From positions 434,001 to 498,000 of the forward strand of contig NZ_CP016282.1 of assembly GCF_001679725.1 (NCBI RefSeq): a stretch of DNA of 64,000 nt. The letters are read 5' to 3'. Below the pieces are notes generated by a model. That model ran no database searches. It saw only the letters and a program-made list of their open reading frames with translations, and was not told the origin of the DNA. The stretch is from Cryobacterium arcticum. GTDB lineage: Bacteria; Actinomycetota; Actinomycetes; Actinomycetales; Microbacteriaceae. Positions 7,807 to 17,280 of the stretch are shown one piece after another (position 1 is the stretch's first letter; each line of letters starts with the position of its first letter). A program made the position numbers and the translations under genes.

Positions 7807-9339
7807 GTGGAGCATTCGATCATCCTCAGGATGAACAACATCGTGAAGGACTTCAACGGGGTGAAGGCCCTCGACGGCGTGTCCCTCGAGGTCACGAGGG
7901 GGCAGGTGCACGGCATCTGCGGGGAAAACGGCGCGGGCAAGTCCACGCTGATGAAGGTGCTCAGCGGGGTGTACCCGGTCGGGAGCTTCGACGGGACCAT
8001 CGAGTTCGAGGACCACGAGGTGGCCTACAAGTCGATCAACGACAGCGAGCACGACGGCATCGTCATCATCCACCAGGAGCTGGCGCTGAGCCCGTACCTG
8101 TCCATCGCCGAGAACATCTTCCTCGGCAACGAGAACGCCACCCGCGGGGTGATCGACTGGAACAAGACCAACCGCGAGGCCGCCCTGCTGCTGGCCCGGG
8201 TGGGCCTGGACGAGAACCCGGCCACCAAGATCCTCGAGCTCGGCGTGGGCAAGCAACAACTCGTGGAGATCGCCAAGGCGCTCTCCAAGCGGGTCAAGCT
8301 GCTCATCCTCGATGAGCCCACCGCTGCTCTGAACGACGAAGACTCCACGCATCTGCTGGGCCTGATCGATCACCTGCGCACGCAGGGCATCACGTGCATC
8401 ATCATTTCCCACAAGCTCAAGGAGATCAAACGCATCGCCGACACCGTCACGGTGATCCGGGACGGCAAGACCATCGAGACCATCCCGATGGACGGCCCGG
8501 ATGCGACCGAGGCGCACATCATCCGCGCCATGGTCGGCCGCGACCTCAACAACCTGTTCCCGCCGCGGGAACCCGCCATCGGCGCCGAGGTGCTGCGGGT
8601 GGAGAACTGGACCGTGCACCACCCGGTCGACGTGGCCCGCAAGGTCGTCGACGGCGCATCCTTCACCGTCAACGCCGGCGAGATCGTCGGCTTCGCCGGC
8701 CTCATGGGTGCCGGGCGCACCGAACTGGCGATGAGCCTGTTCGGCCACTCCTACGGCACCAACATCTCCGGCACGGTCTTCAAGGACGGCACGGAGATCC
8801 ACATGCGCACGGTGGGGGAGGCCATCGAGCACGGCTTCGCGTACGCCACCGAAGACCGCAAGCGCTACGGCCTCAACCTCATCGGCGACATCACCGTGAA
8901 CGTGTCGGCTGCGGCCCTGGCCAAGCTCGCCAAGTACGGCGTGATCGACCGGCACCGCGAGTACAAGGTCGCCGACTCGTACCGCCGGAAAATGAACATC
9001 AAGGCCCCGTCGGTCGGATCCATCACCGGCAAGCTCTCCGGCGGAAACCAGCAGAAGGTAGTGCTGTCGAAGTGGATCTTCTCCGGCCCCGACGTGCTGA
9101 TCCTCGACGAGCCCACCCGCGGCATCGACGTGGGCGCCAAGTACGAGATCTACGGCATCATCAACGAACTCGCGGCGCAGGGTAAGGCGGTCATCGTGAT
9201 CTCCTCCGAGCTGCCCGAGCTGATCGGCATCTGCGATCGCATCTACGCGATCTCGGAAGGAAAACTCACCGGCGAGGTCGCCAAGGCCGACGCCTCGCAG
9301 GAAACCCTCATGCACTACATGACCGCAGGAAAGGACTGA
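7807..9339 (+). CDS. Sugar ABC transporter ATP-binding protein, two NBDs (XylG/MmsA type)
   Basis: A 510-aa ATPase that powers monosaccharide import. The first nucleotide-binding domain (about residues 8-245) has Walker [10 protein letters not shown], signature LGVGKQQ and Walker [12 protein letters not shown]. The second (about 260-505) has the degenerate P-loop [10 protein letters not shown] expected in this class, signature LSGGNQQK and Walker [18 protein letters not shown] 7807 is chosen because AGGAG lies 6 nt upstream; ATG 7831 is the alternative. It is second in the operon and is followed by the permease after 5 nt. Confidence 0.93.
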   Translation: MEHSIILRMNNIVKDFNGVKALDGVSLEVTRGQVHGICGENGAGKSTLMKVLSGVYPVGSFDGTIEFEDHEVAYKSINDSEHDGIVIIHQELALSPYLSIAENIFLGNENATRGVIDWNKTNREAALLLARVGLDENPATKILELGVGKQQLVEIAKALSKRVKLLILDEPTAALNDEDSTHLLGLIDHLRTQGITCIIISHKLKEIKRIADTVTVIRDGKTIETIPMDGPDATEAHIIRAMVGRDLNNLFPPREPAIGAEVLRVENWTVHHPVDVARKVVDGASFTVNAGEIVGFAGLMGAGRTELAMSLFGHSYGTNISGTVFKDGTEIHMRTVGEAIEHGFAYATEDRKRYGLNLIGDITVNVSAAALAKLAKYGVIDRHREYKVADSYRRKMNIKAPSVGSITGKLSGGNQQKVVLSKWIFSGPDVLILDEPTRGIDVGAKYEIYGIINELAAQGKAVIVISSELPELIGICDRIYAISEGKLTGEVAKADASQETLMHYMTAGKD

Positions 9340-9344
9340 GCGCG

Positions 9345-10565
9345 ATGACCACCACCACGCCAGCGAGCAGCAAGGCGCCCACAGAACCACCCGTGAAGCG
9401 ACGGATGCCCAAGCTCTCGATCAACCTTCGCCAGTACGGCATCGTCGCGGCCCTGGCCGTGATCGTCATCCTGTTCCAGATCCTCACCGACGGGCGCCTG
9501 CTGTTGCCCGGCAACGTGAACAACCTCATCCAGCAGAACGCCTACGTGCTGATCCTCGCGATCGGCATGGTCATCGTGATCATCGCCGGGCACATCGACC
9601 TCTCGGTCGGCTCGGTCGTGGCCATGGTCGGCGCCGTCGCCGCGATCAGCATGAACAACTGGGGCCTGCCCTGGTGGGCCGCGGTCATCGTGTCGCTGCT
9701 GGTCGGCGCCCTGGTCGGCGCCTGGCAGGGCTACTGGGTGGCCTTCGTGGGCATCCCGGCGTTCATCGTCACCCTGGCCGGCATGCTCATCTTCCGCGGG
9801 CTCACCCTCGTGCTGCTCACCGGTGGCACCATCAGCGGCCTGCCGCCGGAGTTCACCGCGATCGGCGCCGGCTGGCTGCCGTCGTACCTGGGCGAACTGG
9901 GCGGGCGCGACGTGCTCACCCTGGCGCTGGGCATCCTCACCGCCGTGGCCCTGATCGTCTTCCAGCTGCGCACCCGGGCCACCCTGGCCCGGCTCGACCT
10001 GCCGCGCGAACCCGCCGCATCGATGTGGACCAAGAACGGCATCGCCGCCGTGGCGATCATCTGGTTCGCCTGGCTGCTCAGCGACTACAGCGGCACCCCG
10101 ATCATCCTGATCGTGCTGGCCGCGCTCATCCTGATCTACAACTTCGTGCTCAACCGCACGGTGTTCGGCCGTCACGTATACGCCATGGGTGGCAACCTCT
10201 TCGCCGCCGTGATGAGCGGTGTGAAGACCAAGTGGGTCAACTTCTACATCTTCGTCAACATGGGCGTGCTCGCGGGCCTGGCCGGCGTGGTCTCGACCGC
10301 CCGGGCCGGCGGCGCCGTCGCCTCGGCCGGACAGAACTACGAGCTCGACGCCATCGCGGCCGTCTTCATCGGTGGCGCGGCAGTGCAGGGCGGCGTGGGC
10401 ACCGTGGTCGGGGCCGTGGTCGGTGGCCTGGTGATGGGTGTGCTCAACATGGGACTGTCCATCCTCTCGGTCGACGCCGCCTGGCAGATGACGATCAAGG
10501 GGCTGGTGCTGCTGCTGGCCGTGGCGTTTGATATCTTCAACAAGCGGCGCGCTGGGGGACGATAG
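9345..10565 (+). CDS. Sugar ABC transporter permease (XylH/MmsB type)
   Basis: A 406-aa integral membrane permease of the ribose/xylose (BPD_transp_2) family with roughly ten hydrophobic segments. The family motif IVIIAGHIDLSVGSVVA lies after the first helices, and AGAGQNYELDAIAAVFIGGAAVQGG-type sequence lies near the C-terminus. It forms the membrane channel with the upstream ATPase and binding protein. GAAAGGA lies before ATG 9345, and the 5-nt gap to the ATPase stop implies coupled translation. The hydrophilic insert around residues 195-225 matches the longer XylH subgroup. Confidence 0.92.
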   Translation: MTTTTPASSKAPTEPPVKRRMPKLSINLRQYGIVAALAVIVILFQILTDGRLLLPGNVNNLIQQNAYVLILAIGMVIVIIAGHIDLSVGSVVAMVGAVAAISMNNWGLPWWAAVIVSLLVGALVGAWQGYWVAFVGIPAFIVTLAGMLIFRGLTLVLLTGGTISGLPPEFTAIGAGWLPSYLGELGGRDVLTLALGILTAVALIVFQLRTRATLARLDLPREPAASMWTKNGIAAVAIIWFAWLLSDYSGTPIILIVLAALILIYNFVLNRTVFGRHVYAMGGNLFAAVMSGVKTKWVNFYIFVNMGVLAGLAGVVSTARAGGAVASAGQNYELDAIAAVFIGGAAVQGGVGTVVGAVVGGLVMGVLNMGLSILSVDAAWQMTIKGLVLLLAVAFDIFNKRRAGGR

Positions 10566-10582
10566 AACTGAACCCGTCGGGA

Positions 10583-11857
10583 GTGCCTGTCGACGCAGCC
10601 ACCCGGCAGGCTTCCACCCGAGAGGACAGTGACCCACCCGTGACCTACGCGCCACCCACCCTCGGCTCTCGGGGTGGCACCAGCAACGACCAGCTTCGGC
10701 GGTACAACCTGTCGATGGTGATGACGATGTTGCACCACGCCGGCGGATGCTCCCGGGCCGAGCTGACCAAGCGCACGGGCCTGAACCGCTCCACGATCGC
10801 GGCCCTCGTGGCCGAGCTCGTGGAGCTGGGCATGGCGTTCGAGGTCGAGCCGGAGAGCGTGGTGGGCCGGGTGGGCCGGCCGAGCCCGCAGGTGGTGCCG
10901 AACCCGGGGCTGGCCGCGATCGCGGTCAACCCCGACATCGACGCCATCACGGTGGGTCTGGTGGGGCTCGGCGGCGAGGTGATCCGGCGCATCCGGTTCG
11001 ACACCACCCGGGTGCCCACCGTGGCCGAGGCCATCAACGCGGTCAAGGCGATCGTGGACGGCATGCGCGGCGAGATCGACCAGAGCTACAGCATCGCGGG
11101 GGTGGGCGTGGCGGTGCCCGCGCTGGTGAACTCGGCCGACGGCCGGGTGCTGATCGCCCCGCACCTGGGCTGGCGCGACGCCAACCTGGCCCGCGACCTG
11201 GCCCGGGTGCTGGACTACCCGGTCTTCGCCGGCAACGACGCGAGCCTCGGCGCCATCGCCGAAAGCATGTTCGGCGCGGCCCGCGGCATCAATGACCTCG
11301 TCTACCTCAACGGCAGCGCCAGCGGTATCGGCGGCGGCCTCATCATCGGCGGCTCGCCGCTGCGCGGCACGAGCGGCTACGCGGGGGAGCTCGGCCACAC
11401 CCTGGTGAACAGCCAGGGGGTGCGCTGCCACTGCGGCCGCATCGGCTGCCTGGAGACCGAGGTGAGCATGGGCCGGCTGCTCGCGGTGCTGGGGCTGCCC
11501 CGCGCCGACCAGGACGACCTCGACATCGCCCTCGGCGTCTCCCGAGACCCGGCCGTGCTGGCCGAGGTGCGCCGGCAGATCGAGCTGCTCTCCGAGGCCA
11601 TCTCCAACTTCGTGAACATGTTCGACCCCGAGATGGTCGTGCTCGGCGGGTTCCTCGGCTCCCTGCTCTCGGTGGGCCGCGAGCAGCTCACCGCGGCCAT
11701 GATCGTGCGCTCGATGAGCAGCATCGGCCACACCGTGGCCATCGAACGCGCCAGCCTGGGCTCGCGCCTGATGATGGTGGGCGCGGCCGAGCTGGCGTTC
11801 GCCGGCCTGCTCGACGACCCCGCCGGCTTCGTGCGCGGCCGCGCCGGCCGCCGCTGA
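10583..11857 (+). CDS. ROK-family transcriptional repressor, probable xylose regulator
   Basis: A 424-aa ROK protein. The N-terminal winged helix contains SRAELTKRTGLNRSTIAALVAELVELG and is followed by a sugar-kinase-like sensor domain with GVGVAVPALV, GNDASLGAIAE, SGIGGGLIIGG and the zinc motif CHCGRIGCLE. It lies 17 nt after the xylose permease gene and probably represses the transporter and xylAB in the absence of xylose, as XylR does. The start is uncertain: GTG 10583 gives the longest form. GTG 10640 would give a shorter N-terminus, closer to that of the second ROK protein at 22272. Confidence 0.88.
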   Translation: MPVDAATRQASTREDSDPPVTYAPPTLGSRGGTSNDQLRRYNLSMVMTMLHHAGGCSRAELTKRTGLNRSTIAALVAELVELGMAFEVEPESVVGRVGRPSPQVVPNPGLAAIAVNPDIDAITVGLVGLGGEVIRRIRFDTTRVPTVAEAINAVKAIVDGMRGEIDQSYSIAGVGVAVPALVNSADGRVLIAPHLGWRDANLARDLARVLDYPVFAGNDASLGAIAESMFGAARGINDLVYLNGSASGIGGGLIIGGSPLRGTSGYAGELGHTLVNSQGVRCHCGRIGCLETEVSMGRLLAVLGLPRADQDDLDIALGVSRDPAVLAEVRRQIELLSEAISNFVNMFDPEMVVLGGFLGSLLSVGREQLTAAMIVRSMSSIGHTVAIERASLGSRLMMVGAAELAFAGLLDDPAGFVRGRAGRR

Positions 11858-11866
11858 CCCCGCCAC

Positions 11867-12600
11867 GGTGGTCGAGCTTGTCGAGACCCGGTGACGTGCG
11901 CGGGGACGCGGCTGACGTCCGTATGTCGGCTCGCGGGGTCTCGACAGGCTCGACCGGCGTTGGGGTCGCGTTTCGTAGGTCGTGTTCCGGCGGATGCGTG
12001 TGTGTCGTTCCCGTCTCGGTGGTCGAGCTTGTCGAGGCCGGGTGAGGTGCGCGGGGATGCGGCTGACGTGCGTAGGTCGGCTCGCGGGGTCTCGACAGGC
12101 TCGACCGGCGTTGGGGTCGCGTTTCGTAGGTTGTGTTCCGGCGGATGCGTGTGTGTCGTTCCCGTCTCGGTGGTCGAGCTTGTCGAGACCGGGTGAGGTG
12201 CGCGGGGACGCGGCTGACGTCCGCAGGTCGGCTCGCGGGGTCTCGACAGGCTCGACCGGCGTTGGGGTCGCGTTTCGTAGGTCGTGTTCCGGCGGATGCG
12301 TGTGTGTCGTTCCCGTCTCGGTGGTCGAGCTTGTCGAGACCGGGGTGAGGTGCGCGGGGACGCGGCTGACGTCCGCAGGTCGGCTCGCGGGGTCTCGACA
12401 GCCTCGACCGGCGTTGGGGTCGCGTCTCGTAGGTCGTGTTCCGGCGGATGCGTGTGTGTCGTTCCCGTCTCGGTGGTCGAGCTTGTCGAGGCCGGGTGAG
12501 GTGCGCGGGGACGCGGCTGACGTCCGCAGGTCGGCTCGCGGGGTCTCGACAGGCTCGACCGGCGTTCGGGTCGCGGTGTGCAGATCGGCTCCCGAAGCGT
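11867..12600. repeat. Array of five tandem 151-bp repeats carrying GGTCGAGCTTGTCGAG and its inverse
   Basis: Units begin with GGTGGTCGAGCTTGTCGAG at 11867, 12018, 12169, 12320 and 12472 (period 151-152 bp). Each unit also carries GGTCTCGACAGGCTCGACC, the near-reverse complement, about 75 bp later, and GTTCCGGCGGATGCG near its end. The last unit decays near 12600. The 936-bp gap between the ROK gene and lacI is essentially this array. Open frames through it are repeat artefacts. It belongs to the dispersed family also found near 33.5, 40.1, 51.5-52.5 and 60.26 kb. Confidence 0.92.
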
Positions 12601-12710
12601 CGACGATACTCACCGGAGCCCCGGCGCGCCCCTGATCGGGCATTTGTAGACAATCACCACAAATTGCTTGCGGAACCGTGGATGCGTGTCGTAGGCTCCT
12701 AGCGCAGCAG

Positions 12711-12724
12711 TCGAAACGTTTAGC
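12711..12724. promoter_or_regulatory. LacI-type operator upstream of lacI (autoregulation)
   Basis: TCGAAACGTTTAGC at 12711-12724 matches the perfect palindrome at 13842 except in its last bases and lies 70 nt before the regulator start, suggesting autoregulation. Confidence 0.6.
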
Positions 12725-12793
12725 CGAACGGCCGCTGAATGGGTGCACCACCGCATCCCACCGCGCTTGAACCGATACGACGATGGAGTCCCG

Positions 12794-13807
12794 ATGGCCA
12801 ACATTCACGACGTTGCCCGCGTCGCCGGGGTGTCCATCAGCACGGTCTCCTACGCCCTGAGCGGCAAGCGCTCCATCGCGGCCTCCACGAAGCAGCGCAT
12901 CGACGAGGCCGTTCTCGAGCTCGACTACCGGGCCAACGCCGGCGCACGGATGCTCAAGGGCGCACGCACCAACATCCTCGCGTTGAGCGCCCCGCTGCAC
13001 GCCGGCACCCACGCTCCGGCGCACATGACCTTCGTGCTCTCGGTGGTCACGGCTGCCCGCAAGTACGACTACGACGTGCTGTTGCTCACTCAGGACGAAG
13101 CCACCAGCGGCCTGCGCCGTGTCGTGCGCAGCTCCCTGGTGGACGGCATCGTGCTGCTGGACGTCTCCACAGCCGATCCCCGCACCGACCTGGTGCGCGA
13201 GCTCGGCCTGCCGGCCACGGTCATCGGCATCCCCAACGACACCGACGGCCTCACCTGCGTCGACCTCGACTTCGAACAGGCCGCCGTGATGGCCGTGCGC
13301 CGGCTGGTCGACCTCGGCCACCGCGAGATCGGCCTGATCGGCCAGGCCCCGCTGATCTACGAGCGCGGATCGAACTTCCCGCCGCGCTTCCGCGACGCCT
13401 TCCTGGCCGAGGCCGCCCGCCTGGGCATCACCACGGCCTTCACCCCCGCTGCCGAGGACTCGGCCGGGGTACGCGCCGCGCTCGACGGCCTCACCGCGTC
13501 ACTTCCCGGCATGACCGGCCTGGTGCTGCACTGTAACGAACCCGTGCAGTCCATGGTGCTCGACCTACTCGCCCAGCGCGGCATCAGCGTGCCGAACGAT
13601 CTGTCGGTCGTCTCGGCCTGCTCCAGCTTCTCCACCGACCATCTCAATCCGCCCCTCGACGTGATCCCCCTGCCCGCTGACCAGTCCTGTACTCGCGCAA
13701 TCGAGCTCACGATGGCCCAGCTGAGCGGGAACGTCGAGCCGCACGTCGAGTTCATCGAACCGACGTACGTCGAGCTCGGCTCGACGACCGCCCACCGCCG
13801 CCACTAG
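12794..13807 (+). CDS. LacI-family transcriptional regulator of the alpha-xyloside/glucoside locus
   Basis: A 337-aa repressor. Residues 1-50 form the LacI helix-turn-helix and hinge (ANIHDVARVAGVSISTVSYALSGKRSIAASTKQRI, then LDYRANAGARMLKGA). The rest is the periplasmic-binding-like effector domain. ATG 12794 is chosen over upstream starts because GGAG lies 5 nt before it and the protein then begins at the HTH. It is immediately upstream of, and co-directional with, the oligosaccharide transporter and glycosidase operon. Matching operators flank the gene on both sides, so it most likely represses that operon and itself until a xyloglucan-derived or related sugar binds. Confidence 0.9.
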   Translation: MANIHDVARVAGVSISTVSYALSGKRSIAASTKQRIDEAVLELDYRANAGARMLKGARTNILALSAPLHAGTHAPAHMTFVLSVVTAARKYDYDVLLLTQDEATSGLRRVVRSSLVDGIVLLDVSTADPRTDLVRELGLPATVIGIPNDTDGLTCVDLDFEQAAVMAVRRLVDLGHREIGLIGQAPLIYERGSNFPPRFRDAFLAEAARLGITTAFTPAAEDSAGVRAALDGLTASLPGMTGLVLHCNEPVQSMVLDLLAQRGISVPNDLSVVSACSSFSTDHLNPPLDVIPLPADQSCTRAIELTMAQLSGNVEPHVEFIEPTYVELGSTTAHRRH

Positions 13808-13841
13808 GACCCGGAAAGGAAGCTTTTTCGCGGGCCAACTA

Positions 13842-13855
13842 TCGAAACGTTTCGA
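13842..13855. promoter_or_regulatory. Perfect LacI-type operator before the transporter operon
   Basis: TCGAAACGTTTCGA is a perfect 14-bp palindrome with central CG, the classic LacI-family half-site arrangement. It lies 86 nt upstream of the binding-protein start and 34 nt after the lacI stop. Confidence 0.75.
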
Positions 13856-13940
13856 AAGCATCCCGCCCCGACGTTCCACCGCAGCACAGCCCAATCACCC
13901 GTGCATCATCACCAGCGCATCACTACAAGGAAGTAGAACA

Positions 13941-15239
13941 GTGAAGAAAACCAAGAGAAGCCTCGCCGGCATTGCCGTGCTGGGCGTCAGCGCCCTCCTC
14001 CTCTCCGGCTGCTCGGCCAGCGGATCCAGCGAAGGCGACGGCAACACCCTCAAGCTCTGGCACTTCGAGAGCGACACCAGCGCCATGGGCATCGCCTGGG
14101 ACGAAGCCATCAAGGTCTTCGAGGAAGAAACCGGCGCCACGGTCGAGTTCGAGGAGAAGAGCTTCGAACAGATCCGCTCAACGGCCAGCCAGGTGCTCAA
14201 CTCCGACCAGGCACCCGACATCCTCGAGTACAACAAGGGCAACGCCACCGCCGGCCTGCTCGCGAGCCAGGGTCTGCTGACCGACCTCGACGACGCCTAC
14301 GCCGAATACGGCTGGGACGACGCGCTCGCCCCGTCGCTGCAGACCACCGCCCGGTATGACGAAGACGGCATCATGGGCTCCGGCGCGTTCTACGGGGTAC
14401 CGAACTACGGCGAGTTCGTGGAGATGTACTACAACAAGGACATGTTCGCGGCCGCCGGCCTCGAGGTGCCCACCACGGTGGCCGAACTCGAGAGCGTCAT
14501 GAAGGCGTTCACCGACCAGGGCATCACCCCGCTGGCCGAGTCGGCCGCGGAGTACCCGCTCGGCCAGCTCTGGTACCAGCTCGCGCTGACCAAGGCCGAC
14601 CGCAGCTTCGTCGACGACTACCAGCTCTACACCGGCGACGTCGACTGGAGCGGCCCCGAGCTGAGCTACGCGACCGAGACCATCAAGGACTGGACCGACG
14701 CCGGCTACATCTCCACCGACGCCAGCGGCTTCAAGGCAGAGGATGCCGGCACCGCGTTCATCAACGGCACCTACCCGATCTTCTTCTCGGGTTCGTGGTG
14801 GCACAACCGGTTCACCACCGAGGCCACCGGCTTCGACTGGGGCACGTTCCTCTTCCCCGAGGCCGACATGTCGCCCGGCTCCGCCGGCAACATGTGGGTC
14901 ATCCCGGAGAAGGCCAAGAACAAGGACCTCGCCACCCAGTTCATCGACATCACGATGCGCCCGGAGATCCAGGCCCTCATCGGCAACAACGGCGGCATCC
15001 CCGTCGCGGCGAACACCGCCGACATCACCGACCCGAAGAGCCAGGAACTGATCGGCAACTTCAACGCGCTGACCGAGAAGGACGGCATCGCGTTCTACCC
15101 CGACTGGCCCACCGCCACCTTCTACGACCAGCTCAACGCCGGCCTGCAGGAGCTCATCAACGGCACCAAGTCGCCGGCCGACGTCAACGAACAGCTCGGC
15201 GGCCAGTACCAGTCCGGCGTCGACGACATCGTCGGCTAA
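13941..15239 (+). CDS. Oligosaccharide ABC transporter, substrate-binding lipoprotein
   Basis: A 432-aa extracellular solute-binding protein (family 1). It has a positively charged signal peptide and lipobox LLLSGC at about residues 21-26, so it is a membrane-tethered lipoprotein. The mature domain starts NTLKLWHFESDTSAMG and contains GVPNYGEFVEMYYNKDMF, PIFFSGSWW and GNMWVIPEKAKNKD. The GTG start at 13941 has AGGAAG 7 nt upstream. It precedes two permeases, a GH31 alpha-xylosidase and a GH1 beta-glucosidase, so its ligand is probably a xylose- or glucose-containing oligosaccharide. No ATPase is encoded nearby; a shared MsiK-type ATPase is likely used. Confidence 0.9.
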   Translation: MKKTKRSLAGIAVLGVSALLLSGCSASGSSEGDGNTLKLWHFESDTSAMGIAWDEAIKVFEEETGATVEFEEKSFEQIRSTASQVLNSDQAPDILEYNKGNATAGLLASQGLLTDLDDAYAEYGWDDALAPSLQTTARYDEDGIMGSGAFYGVPNYGEFVEMYYNKDMFAAAGLEVPTTVAELESVMKAFTDQGITPLAESAAEYPLGQLWYQLALTKADRSFVDDYQLYTGDVDWSGPELSYATETIKDWTDAGYISTDASGFKAEDAGTAFINGTYPIFFSGSWWHNRFTTEATGFDWGTFLFPEADMSPGSAGNMWVIPEKAKNKDLATQFIDITMRPEIQALIGNNGGIPVAANTADITDPKSQELIGNFNALTEKDGIAFYPDWPTATFYDQLNAGLQELINGTKSPADVNEQLGGQYQSGVDDIVG

Positions 15240-15263
15240 CCCTCCACCGAGCCCGGCTCGACC

Positions 15264-15323
15264 GGTACCCACCCCCGGGTACCACCTCGCAGTACCCGGC
15301 CGGGGGCCTCACGGTCCCCGGCC
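15264..15323 (+). promoter_or_regulatory. Two intercistronic hairpins after the binding-protein gene
   Basis: GGTACCC (15264-15270) pairs with GGGTACC (15277-15283), and GGCCGGGG (15298-15305) pairs with CCCCGGCC (15316-15323). Neither is followed by a U-run. As in the xylose operon, they lie between the binding-protein and permease genes and probably set relative expression. Confidence 0.55.
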
Positions 15324-15362
15324 GCCACTGACAGAAGAAGAGACAGAAGAGAAGGAAAGCGC

Positions 15363-16352
15363 ATGACGACAGCATCCGTGCTCCATGCACCCGACGATGC
15401 ACCCGGCGATGCTCCGTCGACAGGCAACCGTCCTGTCCGGCAGAGCCTCATCCCGGGAAGCAACCCCCAGAAATTCTGGATCTATCTCATTCCGGGACTG
15501 GCGCTGCTCACGCTGATCATCGTGATCCCGCTGGTGTGGAACGTGTACCTCACCTTCACCGACTACCGCGGCATCAAGCCGCCGGAATGGGTGGGCCTGA
15601 AGAACTGGGCCAAGCTCGCCGGCGACACCACCTTCTGGACCTCGTTCGGCAACTCGATCGCGATGATCGTCGCCATGGTCGTCGTGCCCACCCTGCTCGG
15701 CCTGGTGCTTGCCGCCATGCTCTTCGACCTGATCGGCAAGAAGTTCGGCGGCAAGATCGCCAGCTTCCTGCGCGCCACCTACTACCTTCCGCAGATCCTG
15801 CCCGGCGTCGTCGCCGCGATTGTGATCGGCTGGATCCTGCGCCCGCAGAACGGCGCCCTCAACCAGGTGCTCGAGGGAGTGGGCCTGGGAGGTCTCACCC
15901 ACAACTGGCTCGGCAGTCCCGACACCGCGCTGCCGAGCATCATGGTCATCATGATCTGGGTGCAGTTGGGCTACCCGATCGTCATCTTCATGGCCGCCCT
16001 GCAGCGGGTCGACCCCGAGCTCTACGAGGCGGCGGAACTCGACGGCGCCAACTGGATCCAACGGTTCCGTGCCATCACGGTCAGCATCATCCGCCCCGAG
16101 ATCTTCGTGGTCACCCTCACCTGCACGATCGCGGCACTCAAGGTCTTCGGCCCGATCTACACCCTCACCGGCGGCGGGCCCGGAACCTCCACCATCGTGC
16201 CCGCGTACTACGCGTACAGCGAGTTCTTCCAGTCCCAGCAGGTGGGCTACGGCGCGACCATCGCGACCGCCCTCACCATCGTCATCGCCGCCGTCTCGGT
16301 CGTCTTCCTCCTCGCCCAGACCCGACTCGAGCGTAAAGAAGAGGAACGCTAA
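15363..16352 (+). CDS. Oligosaccharide ABC transporter permease (MalF type)
   Basis: A 329-aa inner-membrane permease with six predicted membrane segments. The conserved EAA loop YEAAELDGANWIQRFRAITVSIIRPE contacts the ATPase. The N-terminal 35 residues are cytoplasmic and proline-rich, and the first helix begins near FWIYLIPGLALL. ATG 15363 follows GAAGGAAAGC. It pairs with the next permease, which starts 1 nt before this stop codon ends (TAATG). Confidence 0.92.
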   Translation: MTTASVLHAPDDAPGDAPSTGNRPVRQSLIPGSNPQKFWIYLIPGLALLTLIIVIPLVWNVYLTFTDYRGIKPPEWVGLKNWAKLAGDTTFWTSFGNSIAMIVAMVVVPTLLGLVLAAMLFDLIGKKFGGKIASFLRATYYLPQILPGVVAAIVIGWILRPQNGALNQVLEGVGLGGLTHNWLGSPDTALPSIMVIMIWVQLGYPIVIFMAALQRVDPELYEAAELDGANWIQRFRAITVSIIRPEIFVVTLTCTIAALKVFGPIYTLTGGGPGTSTIVPAYYAYSEFFQSQQVGYGATIATALTIVIAAVSVVFLLAQTRLERKEEER

Positions 16353-17278
16353 TGTCGCAGACCACCATTCTCGAGGAGCCCACCGGTCCCGCCGGCGCCC
16401 CCGGCACACAGGGCACCCGACCCCCGGCCAAGCGGAAGAACCGCAGCAGCACCACCCGCAAGACCTTCGGCGACTGGATGATCCTGCTCGTCGCCATCCT
16501 GATCGGCCTGCTCATCGCCGTGCCGTTCTTCCTGATCCTGATCAACTCGTTCAAGTCGCCGGCCGACTACAACGCCGCGGGCCCCCTCACCTTGCCCACC
16601 AATCTGTACTTCGACGGCATGGTCAACTTCTGGGAGCGGGTGAACTTTCCGGAGAAGCTCTGGAACAGCTTCTTCATCTCCAGCATCGTGGCCATCCTCG
16701 CCGTGGTGATCTCCCTGCTCAACGCGTTCGCGCTGGGCATCGGGCGGGTGCGCGGCCGCACCTGGATCGTGCTGTTGATCCTGCTCGCCAACATGCTGCC
16801 GCAGGAAGTGCTGCTCTACCCGCTCTACTTCATGTTCAAGTCGGTGGGCCTGTACGACAACCAGTGGGCCGTCATCATCATCTTCGTGGTGATCCAGAGC
16901 GCCTTCGGCACCTACCTGCTGGCCAGCGTGCTGGGCACCTTCCCCAAGGAGATCCTCGAGGCCGCGTCGCTCGACGGCGCGAGCCGCTGGACGATCCTCT
17001 ACCGGGTGGTCTACCCGATCACCAAGCCCACGCTGAGTGTTCTGGTGATCTTCTTCTTCATCTGGACCTGGAACGAGTTCCTCATCCCGCTGACCTTCCT
17101 GGTCAGCAACGCCAGCCAGACCGTGCCAGTCTCCATCGCGGTGCTGCAGGGTGACCGGCTCATGGACGTCACGACCACGAGCGCGTCGGCCCTGCTGGGC
17201 CTGCTGCCCACCCTGATCTTCTTCCTCATCTTCCAACGCACCCTCACCAGAGGCATCACCGCAGGAGCAGTCAAGTAG
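16352..17278 (+). CDS. Oligosaccharide ABC transporter permease (MalG type)
   Basis: A 308-aa permease with six membrane segments. The EAA motif is [24 protein letters not shown], and the MalG-like C-terminal segment ends in a short basic tail. Its ATG shares the A of the previous TAA stop, implying translational coupling. It forms the heterodimeric channel with the upstream permease. The next gene starts 3 nt after its stop, so transporter and glycosidases are a single operon. Confidence 0.92.
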   Translation: MSQTTILEEPTGPAGAPGTQGTRPPAKRKNRSSTTRKTFGDWMILLVAILIGLLIAVPFFLILINSFKSPADYNAAGPLTLPTNLYFDGMVNFWERVNFPEKLWNSFFISSIVAILAVVISLLNAFALGIGRVRGRTWIVLLILLANMLPQEVLLYPLYFMFKSVGLYDNQWAVIIIFVVIQSAFGTYLLASVLGTFPKEILEAASLDGASRWTILYRVVYPITKPTLSVLVIFFFIWTWNEFLIPLTFLVSNASQTVPVSIAVLQGDRLMDVTTTSASALLGLLPTLIFFLIFQRTLTRGITAGAVK

Positions 17279-17280
17279 TC

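Noticed and set aside
11867-12600. Insertion sequence or transposon
   Set aside because: No transposase frame and no terminal inverted repeats with target duplications are visible anywhere in the window.
11688-12653. Repetitive proteins (SRQARPP, VEPVET, DKLDHR motifs) from the repeat arrays
   Set aside because: They are translations of GGTCTCGACAGGCTCGACC arrays; the period of 151 bp is not a multiple of three, so they are not genuine repeat proteins.
10337-13321. Long reverse-strand open frame of nearly 1000 codons
   Set aside because: It is antisense to the permease, ROK and lacI genes and runs through the repeat array; composition is low-complexity and has no domain.
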